A stretch of DNA of 64,000 nucleotides. Origin: Takakia lepidozioides (Eukaryota > Streptophyta > Takakiopsida > Takakiales > Takakiaceae). Positions 57,040-64,000 of this stretch are shown piece by piece. Every line of letters starts with the position of its first letter. The first letter of the stretch is position 1. The notes under the pieces were generated by a model. It was given only the letters and a program-made list of their open reading frames with translations. It did not search any database and was not told where the DNA came from. Both the position numbers and the translations under genes were made by a program. Location of the stretch: the NCBI GenBank assembly GCA_030704615.1, contig CM060731.1, forward strand, positions 52,390,001 to 52,454,000, written 5' to 3'.

Positions 57040-58048
57040 CCCGCGATTGAGGGCACAGTACCGAAGCCCCGAATTGGCCAGACTCATGAGATGACACGCC
57101 TCGCATCAGAGCCCCCCGGGAAAGGTGTGCGGGCCACAAGATTCACAAGCATGGAGACATATTGAAGAGATGTGGCCTTTTCCTTTGGAGGACCCACGAC
57201 ATGTCCACCTCGGCTTCTCCTCGGATGGGATCAACCCATTCTCTGTCCAGTCATGTAGTCATTTCACTTGGCCGGTGACCATGGTGAAGTACAACATCCC
57301 TCCGTATCTTTCAATTAAAAAAGGTCATATCAGGTTGGGTCTCGGCATTGGATGCTTCACTTGACCCTATGGCCGGACAATCTTTTCAGATGAGATGCAT
57401 CTTGCTTTGGACAATGCATGATTATTCAGGTATATTATGTTCCTCATGAACAACCCGCGCACATTTACTTGTCAATGCCGGATAATATCGATGAGGATTG
57501 GGATTGATTGAAGTAGATGCGACAGTTTTGTGCACCGTAGTGGGGTAGATGGCATTATGGGCCATGCACATGACAACTTTTTGTCTTTGCTAATGTGGCA
57601 GGATGTGTAGTACATGACTAATTGTTTGCTCGGGCTAAAGCACCAAAGGGTACCATGCATGCTTGCATTGTGGCGATGATCTTGATGCACATAGCTCCCG
57701 CCATCTTCACAAGATGGTGTATCCCAACTACCGCAAATTTCTTCCTATGAGCCATCGATGGAGAAGAAGAGAAAAACACTTGTTTGATGGCAAATAGGAA
57801 GTACGTCCCCCCCCTATGACACCGTCCGGGCAGTTTTGGGAGGACCGATGGAAGGAGGCCCATGCGGGCACAGACGGTGAAGTGGACGTGCCCGACATGA
57901 AACGACTTTCAATCTTCTACGAGTTGCCATATTGGGCGGTACATATTCCACAAAAACACCGTCAATATCCCTATGCATGCATGTGATATTGCACATTTGG
58001 TATGCGTTGCATTGTCACTTTCACGTAAAAAAATTTGTGTAAGTATTT
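57040..58048 (+). pseudogene. TNP2 transposase, catalytic region (Transposase_21-like)
   Basis: 57125-57364 encodes SQAWRHIEEMWPFPLEDPRH, VHLGFSSDGINPFS and WPVTMVKYNIPPYLSI, the DGxNPF and LPP blocks of this family. After 57364 frames decay (YDHLV/LARANN region) with many stops. The core is therefore dead. Confidence 0.75.
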
Positions 58049-58922
58049 GTGGGTAGGGATATATGTAGGTTGAAGATTCGCCATCTTCTAGATCCTATGC
58101 ATATTGAGAAGAATGTCTGCTTGTTCTTTTTTCGGGTTCTTCATGGCACGCCGGCAAAGAATGTCTCGATGTTAGAAAAGAGCTTGAGAAGCAGGGTCGC
58201 ATGCGCCATCTATGGGTTGAACAAAATGGTGTGGACCCAAAGGGTGTTGTACGGTGGAAGTATAGGCGCGCACCTTGGCAATGGACAAAGGAGGAATACA
58301 AGAAAGTGATAGCCACCATAAGTGTTGTCCGAACACCAACTGGTTATGGGTCATTCCTCCGTACGAAGAAGACGGGGTCCATGGTTTGAAGTCTCATGAC
58401 TACCACAATCTATTGCAAGACATCTTGCCCATTGCAGTACGTGGGACATTGACTCCCGAGGTTCGTGAGACAATCTATAGATTGGGAGGCTTGTTCCGGT
58501 GGATTTGCTCCAAAGAGTTGGATGAAGCGGATTTTCCACGCATGAAGAAGGAGGCGGCGGAGGTAATGTGTATGTTGGAGATGCACCTTCCTCCCTCCTT
58601 CTTTGATATGCAAGTGCACTTGGTAGTGCACTTAGTGGAAGAGGCTTCGATTGCCGGCCCCGTTCATTCTCGGTGGATGTACTTCCTTGAGCGTTATATA
58701 AAGACTTTGAAAGGATTTGTAAGACAAATGGCGCACCCGGAGGGTAGCATGGCGGAGGGGTATACGTTGCAAGAAGCTATGTTATATTGCACGGAGTACA
58801 TTGCAAGGGTGGATGAGGAAGCCTCTCGGATGTGGAAGGAAGAGGAGGATGCACAAACCAAAGACATCGTTTTGCCCAAAAAATTGAAGAAGCCCGGTAA
58901 AATTGCCGACCTTGGTGATTGA
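58049..58922 (+). pseudogene. TNP2 transposase, DUF4218-like region
   Basis: LDPMHIEKNVCLFFFRVLHG (58090) matches the DxMHIEKN motif. A 215-residue frame (58275-58922) reads LKSHDYHNLLQDILPIAVRG, ICSKELDEADFPRM, LEMHLPPSFFDMQVHLVVHL, GPVHSRWMYFLERYIKTLKG and PEGSMAEGY, the classic DUF4218 domain. This is the longest intact piece of the transposase. Confidence 0.88.
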
Positions 58923-60005
58923 GCAAGCGCATGACTTCATACTGAAGAACACCCCATCCATACATGGGTGGGAGGCAAGATACAATAATCTTGTTCAGCA
59001 ACGAGAGGAGGAGACACTTGCATGGAGGCGGAACCATCCAAGGCCGGTTACTAGACACCCACGACGAGGAGCGGGCCGCCGGAATGTTCTTTCACAAAAT
59101 TTGCCCATGGAATTGCAGCCTCTAAGTTCATTCCAACAGTGGCTTTGGACTTCAGTTTATGATGTTGTTGCTCAAGGAGAGGTGGTTTCAGATTTGGTGC
59201 AAGACATTGCAAGGGCCCCCTCTCAATTCGTGACCTCATACACGGCGGTTTGGGTTTACGGTCGTCATTTCCGCATTCGTGCTCTTGACATGAAGCGCAA
59301 AACAACCTTTGATTCTGGCTTATGTGTCACATATTGGTAAGACTCCGTGTGAAGCAAGGGAGATACACGACTTGCTATGAGCAAACTTGAATACATTGGA
59401 GAGCTTGAGAGCATACTCCAACTTCAGTATACAAGGTACTGGCGTCTTCTCTTCAAGGGAAGGTGGTTCCAGCCACATCTTGTGGGGCCCTCCGCAACAC
59501 TAGTGCAAGATGATTGTGGTTTCATGCACGACAATGCAGATAGGCTCAACCCTACTCATTATCCCTCTGATGAACCTTTTTCATAGCCTTCAGACATGGA
59601 GCAAGTTTTCTTCTCCGATGACAAAACAAGAGGGGGGAATTGAAAAGTGGTTGTGCATGCTCAGTCAAGAGGGAGATGTATCTATCATGGTCTCGGATCT
59701 CCATGGGGTGAGGCAATTGTGGTGGACGGAGAGACTGATCATAATGATGCTGATGATGGAGGTTGGGTAGAGGGGGTAGAAGAGGATGATGATGCCCCGG
59801 ACAATGCATCCTATATGATGAAGCTCCAGAAGATACGGATGTTGGAGAAGGAGACGAAGACACGGCCATTGACAACGAGGTGGAGGATGATTCGGAGGTG
59901 CCTTTTGAGGGCCGGACCATTTATGATGATGACTCTGATGACCAAGAAGACTTGCAGCTTAATGAGGATGAAGAAGCACCGGATGATGATGTTCAAGTTG
60001 ATTAG
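58903..60005 (+). pseudogene. TNP2 transposase, C-terminal DUF4216-like and acidic tail
   Basis: 58903-59340 and 59377-59586 encode the region ending YGRHFRIRALDMKRKT, EYIGELESILQLQYTRYWRL and FKGRWFQP, matching DUF4216. An acidic tail (EGVEEDDDAPDN; 59760-59990) follows in changing frames. Confidence 0.7.
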
Positions 60006-60287
60006 ACACAAAATCAAAGCTACATACCAATTCTCGCACCGAACTGTACCCATCCCTTCGATTGATTGTACATGCACATGCATATTGTAGCTTATTTCTA
60101 TGATTGATCAAATATGGCTGTGGCTGGTAGTCTTTCAAGAAAGAAGGCAGAGTCAATGAATATGTTGAAGCAACACATACAGATGTGGTATCAAGAGAAT
60201 TATCAAAATGAATGTCACAATCTACAAGAAGGTCGACAACAACAAGCTAAACCATAACGAAAAACAAACATCCTACCCCAATACTAT

Positions 60288-60903
60288 ATGAAAAAAAAAA
60301 AAAAAAAAAAAAAAACACCCCCAAAGTCCCCAAACCTAAACCTAGAAAGCCCTGCCATCGTTGCCTGCGACCCCCATGCGTCGCAAACTGCGACGCGTTT
60401 TCTTGGATTTATGAGGCCGGGGGTCGCAAACGGCGACGGCAAGCCGTCGCAAACTGTGACCAATTTTTTATTTTGAAAGAATGGGGCAGCTGGGCTGTTT
60501 GTGACACCCGGCCGTTGCAGGGGCCTTTTGCCCTTCATGCCACCATGCGACGGCCTGGCGTCGCAAGAAAAGGCTGCGATGAAAGAAATGGCAAGAAAGG
60601 GCTATTTTTTTCGGCTTGCGACGACCGGCCGTCGCCAGAAAGTCCGCTGCCTTCTGCGCTTTGCTGGGGGGCGACGCTTGGACGTCGCATGGAAGGGCTG
60701 CCTTCTGCCCTTCATCCGCCCCTGCGACGGCCAGGCATCGTCGCCTGGCCCCGACGCCAGGTGGCGACCCGCGGGGTTGGTTGCGACGGCCCGACGTCGC
60801 AAACAGGCTCCGCGGAGTTGGCGTCACACGCTCGGCGCCACGCGGGGCGTGGGGCGCGGCTAGCGTCGCAAACCCCCCCCCCTCCCCCCCATGTGCTGTA
60901 GTG
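60288..60903. repeat. CACTA subterminal repeats and right terminus
   Basis: After an A25 run come about ten units with GCGACGGCC...CGTCGCAA or TGCGACGCG. Many are inverted pairs able to form hairpins. The end reads, inward from 60903, CACTACAGCACATGGGGG. Similar units are at 28460-28800 and 15850-16200. Confidence 0.75.
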
Positions 60904-61300
60904 TATTGATGATCCACAGGGATCAGAAGTGATCTTGTGCTTGAAATCCGACCCTCTTGGAGGAATTTGAACCTCTATTCCTGGTCCTTCAGCTATCCCT
61001 GCCTGTGTACAAATCATGAATACATCCTCAGGGCCTTGCTACTAGCAGCTTGACATTGACGGAGTGAAGTTCTTCCAGCAAACACCCCAACCCTACTTAT
61101 TACTGTAGTTCCAATTCTAAATTGCATCTGCTTCTCTCTGTAATCCAACATACATTCACATTTTTGTCTCCATTGTCCCGCCATTGACTGGGGTCGGAAA
61201 GTGTTCACTCCAAAGCTTCTCCTCATCTCTGTTATCTGTTTTTGGATGTTGATCCACACTACCACACTCCCTTCATACATACAGAGTGGAAGCACAAGAA
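60904..61300 (-). pseudogene. PPR-locus 5' region relic, cut by the CACTA element
   Basis: Reverse-strand sequence matches the 5' part of PPR relic A (29995-30310): CTTGAAATCCGACCCTCTTGG versus CTTGAAGTCCAGCCCTCTTGG, and CTCCTCATCTCTGTTATCTG. A third diverged version is at 28806-28985. The CACTA terminus abuts it at 60903. No intact protein. Confidence 0.65.
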
Positions 61301-61880
61301 AAGCTTTGTCATGAGTGCACCCGCAATCGCAGGTAAGAGTTGACCATTTAGCTCCACTGGCAGCAGCACAAATCTGATCAATAGCTCACATGGACATTAG
61401 CAAGGTAGGAAACCACACCTTTCCTGAAGATGTCCTACAATGTACTGCATTTTCAAAGCTAGTACTCATATATGTTGTAATGCCCTCAACCCAGTGGTAG
61501 CAAATGAGAGTTATTTGCAGATACAACTCAAAATCTACAATAACTTAGTAATCCAACTTTAAAGTTGCACTGGGTTGTTACAGATCTGGTGTTGGATTGT
61601 GATGGCTGCACGTTGCTTGAGCATATCTGGCAAACGGTGGCCAATGTATGCTTCGCAATTTACCTGCTTTCCCTCTCCACCTTCCAAATTTGTTGTTGGA
61701 CATGCTGATTTACCAGTTTACTATCTCATACTTAATCAGATCGATAGGTTTTTAAGACTTTAGGTTTCCTGCAAGTTCATTTTGTTGGCTCCTCGATGGA
61801 ATTTGTGTTACACTTTCTTTCCCTCCGTTGTTGCCTGAGCATGACAATGTCCAGAGCCTCTTCTTTCATTTGTTCTCATG
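61301..61880. other. No gene recognised
   Basis: No supportable coding sequence. It separates reverse-strand PPR-locus sequence from the forward-strand PPR relic. Confidence 0.4.
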
Positions 61881-61889
61881 TGTAAATCT

Positions 61890-62590
61890 GGCATGAGCGA
61901 TCCACAATGCTCCCGCACTTAACATACACGGCGCTGCATGGCGCTCACATTTTCCGAAATGGATTCAAGCCTAACATTTTGATGCACAACACCCTTGTGA
62001 TGTATGTAAATGCGGGGGCATCGTGGATGCTCATGACCAAGTGTTCAGTAGAATGCCTCAACGATCTTTGATCACGTGGAATATAATGTTGGCAGGATTT
62101 ACCAAGCATGGGTGTGGTAGGAATGCTTGGGAGACCTATGAGCAAATGTTGCGCGAAGGGGTGAAGCCCAACCACATCGCGTTTGTTTGTGTTTGCAATG
62201 TGTGTGCAAGCATGAGAGCCCTGGAAAAGGGGAAAGAGGTCCATGGTGACATCGTCAACGCTGGAATTGTACCAAATGACATTTTGAACACTGCCCTGGT
62301 CGACATGTATGCCAAATGTGGGTGCATTAAGGATGGGAAGGGAGTTTTCACACTATGGCTGAACGAGGTGTGGTGTCATGGAACGCAATGCTTGCAGGGT
62401 ATGCACAGCAGAGACATGGTATGGAGGCTTTGGAGACCTATAATCAAATGATGGGGGAAGGGGTGAATGTTTTTGTGTATTTGCAATGCGTATGCAAGCC
62501 TGGCAGCTTTGGAAAAGGGCAAAGAGGTCCATGGTGACATTGTCAGAGCTGCAATTGTACCAAATGTCATTCTGAACAATACCCTCGTGG
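61890..62590 (+). pseudogene. PPR gene relic C, forward strand
   Basis: Frame 62023-62451 reads MPQRSLITWNIMLAGFTKHG, ETYEQMLREGVKPNHIAF, GKEVHGDIVNAGIVPNDIL and LVDMYAKCGCIKDGKGVF. A one-base shift then gives VSWNAMLAGYAQQRHGMEAL (62355-62537). About five PPR motifs are closely related to relics A and B, but on the opposite strand. It decays at both ends, and no E or DYW domain is present. Confidence 0.75.
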
Positions 62591-63640
62591 TCTGGAGTCT
62601 TATTGAAGGCGCCTCATACCCATCTAGGTATCCGTTGTAAACATTGGAGTTGCGCGTTTCAACAAGAGCGCCCTCTACACCCGTCTACTCCTGCCCCTTG
62701 CATAAACTAACAAATAGAAAAACAATCAGGCTCTACTATTGATATCCTTCCCGTGTGTGTGCTCTGTTGCAAGCTGCTCCAACGAGAGCAGGATCCCGTT
62801 GTGAAGCTTCGACTGAGCAGCCAACCCGCTGTCAAGCAATCTCGGCGGGTAAAACAAAGCAAAGAATGCCACGCTACATATGTGTATGAGGAGTGCACAT
62901 GTACATGACTGTATGATGGCAAAGTCAAGATGCGATGACTGTTTTCTTGCATTCGTGGGGCATGCATGATAGATGCTGCAATACACTAATGCTTAGTGAG
63001 AATGTATGATAGTGTTTTGGAGAGCAATGGACCCTGCGCGCGGGCAACGGGTAGTAGGGGGTGGGGGCGGCTGGCGCGACGGCTGCATGCGAGGGGGGGG
63101 GGGGGGGGGGGGGGGAGGTGGAGGGCGGGGCTGGGGCCACGCAGGTAGACCCGCTGAGGCAGCATTCAACTCCCGAGGCTCATATATCATTTGCCCTGGC
63201 TCGCCAATGCCCTAAACACTTGTGGGCCCGCCTTTCCCTTTCCCTACCCAACCCTCGCTCGTCTGACGCCCTTACTTCCCCACCCATACCTTAAGTAGTA
63301 CTTGTCTTCGTGATTATTCACATGTTCAAAACCGATTGTTCAAAGTTATTTTGGAAGGGGAGCTTTGGAGTTAGTATTTCATGGAAGATAAGTCGTAGTA
63401 TCAATCTAACATTGAGCTTTATACGAACAAACAAGGCATAAGATAGGTCTTATCCAATTTTAAATTATTCAATTCAAATATGTTAGAATACTTCCGGAAA
63501 GTTGTGCTTCTCGTTTTCAGATTGAATAGAATCCAAACAAGTATTTTTACCTTATAGGAGGTTGTTTTTATCATTGAGTCTTGTTTAATAGGTACTTGCA
63601 GCTAGAAGGTTGTTCCTACTCTTAGAATTCCTCAGTCCAA
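62591..63640. other. No gene; 23-G tract
   Basis: No coding sequence can be supported. A run of 23 G (63093-63115) inside a G-rich region (63055-63140) could fold into G-quadruplexes or be a sequencing/assembly-prone tract. ORFs here (poly-Pro or poly-Gly) are composition artefacts. Confidence 0.5.
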
Positions 63641-63734
63641 AGAGAGAGAGAGAAGACTGCGGTCGGTGGACCGGCGTAACTAAGAGCCACTTCGCCTTGC
63701 GGCTACTACCTCCTTTCGGGGGTGGGCCCTATTA
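63641..63734 (-). repeat. SINE-like module, near-identical copy
   Basis: On the reverse strand: TTAATAGGGCCCACCCCCG, then AGTAGCCGCAAGGCGAAGTG, GCTCTTAGTTACGCCG and a CT-rich end. It matches 1696-1786 almost perfectly over the first ~65 bp. No clear target-site duplication. Confidence 0.7.
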
Positions 63735-64000
63735 ACTCTATTTTAGCTAATTCTGGACTTTTGTTTGGTCCAAAAATAATACAAGATATATGAATAATTA
63801 TAATCTATAATAGAAATAAAGAGATATATCTATAATTATTTGACTATTTGTGCACTATATAACAACAAATTATGTAATCCTCCACACATTCTACGCAAAA
63901 ATACAAGTATGTATTGTGGTCTTAGATGAACATCCACTGCCAAGTTGACGTTCATTAAAAGGAATGGGAGGATGCAATGAATCAAACAATGATGAGAGCT
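63735..64000. other. AT-rich DNA, nothing recognised
   Basis: Short AT-rich sequence with no supportable feature. Confidence 0.4.

Larger units (their letters stand above)
55827..60903 (+). mobile_element. CACTA (EnSpm) DNA transposon, left end in gap
   Basis: TNP2-type transposase coding pieces on + (56080-59620) are followed by an acidic tail region, an A25 run (60291-60315), GC-rich inverted subterminal units and a right terminus. Read inward, the terminus is CACTACAGCACATGGGGG, ending at 60903. CACTA elements start CACTA and have subterminal repeats. It sits inside a PPR-locus relic. Transposase frames are broken, so it is not autonomous. Confidence 0.82.

Noticed and set aside
62925-63294. 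Poly-Pro and poly-Gly ORFs around the G tract
   Set aside because: They are translations of the G-run and its complement with no domain or start context.
1-64000. tRNA, rRNA or other structural RNA genes
   Set aside because: I saw no sequence with a convincing cloverleaf or rRNA core; the SINE-like module has only degenerate A/B-box resemblance.

Overview
The window is repeat-dense plant nuclear DNA. It holds one intron-rich host gene, PPR-type gene relics, and nested transposons: LINE, hAT, CACTA, two Ty3/gypsy-type families and a tiny SINE-like element. The PPR relics, a 14-exon plant MidA/DUF185 gene and a DNMT3-like methyltransferase carried by a retroelement suggest a non-seed land plant, perhaps a fern. 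That assignment is inference; no marker gene settles it. A run of exactly 500 N (55327-55826) is an assembly gap.

Layout. 1-6500: a SINE-like 91-bp element with target-site duplication, a 623-bp hAT MITE, a decayed LINE on + and a LINE ORF1 relic on -. 6779-14010 (-): an apparently intact 14-exon gene for a mitochondrial-type SAM-dependent methyltransferase of the NDUFAF7/MidA (DUF185) family, reconstructed from splice sites and family motifs. 14.0-16.3 kb: GC-rich upstream DNA and a hairpin-rich insertion. 16321-26695 (-): a retroelement whose pol-like ORF joins a Gag zinc knuckle and an aspartic protease to a DNMT3-like cytosine-5 methyltransferase. Its long 5' LTR/leader is split by a 4.2-kb insertion (22122-26334) carrying F-box-like and coiled-coil ORFs. 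26.7-31.5 kb: an unrecognised ORF, a CACTA-type end and PPR pseudogenes.

31508-55326: the 5' end of a second copy of the methyltransferase retroelement, on +, broken first by a 13.3-kb LTR retrotransposon (33788-47102) and again by an inverted second copy of that LTR element (48028 to the gap). The two LTR elements form a giant imperfect palindrome with arms of about 7 kb around a 925-bp loop. Both carry an uncharacterised ~1,250-residue sense-strand gene between integrase and the 3' LTR, with a coiled coil and one hydrophobic stretch, and both carry CACAGCC-type minisatellites in the LTR and after integrase.

55827-60903: a CACTA element with a broken TNP2-type transposase and GC-rich hairpin subterminal repeats, inserted in a PPR-gene relic. 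60904-62590: more PPR relic, in both orientations. 62.6-64 kb: no gene, a 23-G tract and another SINE-like copy.

The most interesting content is the Gag-protease-DNMT3-like retroelement, present twice, and the conserved post-integrase gene. A mobile element carrying its own DNA methyltransferase could act on host or self silencing, but here the DNMT ORF has one in-frame TGA and no reverse transcriptase or integrase remains attached to it.
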